From NCBI GenBank assembly GCA_033065855.1, contig JAVXUO010000911.1, positions 620,001 through 684,000 on the forward strand: DNA of 64,000 nucleotides, given 5' to 3'. This DNA comes from Escallonia rubra. Lineage: Eukaryota > Streptophyta > Magnoliopsida > Escalloniales > Escalloniaceae. Positions within the stretch are counted from its first letter, which is position 1. Each line of letters begins with the position of its first letter. The notes beneath the pieces are model-generated. The model was given only the letters and a program-made list of their open reading frames with translations. It had not been told where the DNA came from and made no database searches. The position numbers were made by a program, and so were the translations under genes. Below, piece by piece: positions 63,726-64,000 of this stretch.

Positions 63726-64000
63726 ATGTTAAAAAATTTAAGTCTTTTTTCCTTTTAGGTTTGTCTACTGTTATTTTTTCTAATTTTTTGCATAAGCTTT
63801 CTACGTCTATTTGTGTCTCAACCTTAGGTTTGTCTAGGAGTAAATCTATTTTATGTATTAGAATATCTAGCTTTTCTAAACATCTAATTAATAACATTAT
63901 AATAACATTGTTTTGTTTTCTATTTGTGAGTTCATTAGGAGTACCTACTGTATTTTTTATTAAGCCTTCTGCTGGACTTAGGTAATATGATGTCTGATCT
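63709..64000 (-). CDS. 114-aa viral ORF, copy C, truncated by window
   Basis: Same ORF as 49102-49446, open to the window edge. It retains CLEKLDILIHKI and KPKRKKDLNF but differs in the middle (LLLDKPKV against LHQDKTKV). The N-terminal ~18 residues lie outside the window. Confidence 0.7.
   Translation of the reverse strand, partial: DQTSYYLSPAEGLIKNTVGTPNELTNRKQNNVIIMLLIRCLEKLDILIHKIDLLLDKPKVETQIDVESLCKKLEKITVDKPKRKKDLNFLTYDKPQ

Larger units (their letters stand above)
55899..64000 (-). mobile_element. Endogenous caulimovirid, copy C (intact main ORFs, runs off window)
   Basis: The least damaged copy: transactivator, polyprotein and MP frames are complete without stops, and the 114-aa ORF continues past the window end. 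It shares its left end point with copies A and B. Confidence 0.9.

Overview
This window is nuclear DNA from a flowering plant, probably a eudicot. Evidence: one spliced, conserved plant gene (cytosolic phosphoglycolate phosphatase 2) with canonical GT-AG introns, long AT-rich non-coding stretches, plant DNA transposons with clear target-site duplications (TSDs), and a tandem array of an integrated plant pararetrovirus (Caulimoviridae). I cannot name the species. There are no bacterial operons, CRISPR arrays or recognisable rRNA/tRNA genes.

Layout. 1-5130: the last four coding exons of a PGLP2-like gene (+ strand) and its downstream flank. 5131-14349: mostly gene-poor sequence with a short Mutator-like element (10-bp TSD), a Harbinger/Tourist-like element filled with GTGGTG-type low-complexity DNA, and a frameshifted fragment of a VWA-domain (WAV3-type) ubiquitin-ligase gene. 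14350-28093: a large inverted-repeat element (PAL-1) whose two ~2.4-kb arms each carry diverged exons of a plant JmjC (JMJ25/IBM1-like) histone demethylase. Its right arm is split by an 8.9-kb hAT element with a perfect 8-bp TSD. The hAT is itself an inverted duplication, and a 1.4-kb MULE sits inside one of its arms. 28196-41229: three adjacent palindromic elements of one family (E1, E2, E3). E1 carries a Ulp1 (C48) protease gene in each arm. All six arms share an inward-facing TATA box, leader and splice donor. G-box (CACGTG) palindrome arrays are clear in E1, E2 and the left arm of E3.

41278-64000: at least three head-to-tail copies of one endogenous pararetrovirus, coding on the minus strand. 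The viral order is small acidic ORF, coiled-coil ORF, 114-aa ORF, movement protein, CP-protease-RT-RNase H polyprotein, then a viroplasmin/transactivator ORF. The polyprotein has both the CCHC knuckle and the second Cys array typical of badnaviruses/tungroviruses, yet the genome also carries a transactivator ORF, which badnaviruses lack. Copy C (rightmost) has intact MP, polyprotein and transactivator frames. Copy A has one stop at the capsid/pol boundary. Copy B has lost MP and capsid and carries an in-frame RNase H-to-protease/RT fusion.

How it fits together: viral genes abut or overlap by 4-17 nt, as expected for transactivator-driven reinitiation. The transactivator ATG lies directly behind a good 3' splice site, and the leader contains a good 5' splice site, suggesting a spliced transactivator mRNA. 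In the palindromic block, read-through of any element would give a long hairpin RNA. For PAL-1 that hairpin would match a host chromatin regulator. Boundaries of palindromes were set by eye and are accurate to roughly 5-20 bp unless a TSD is quoted.
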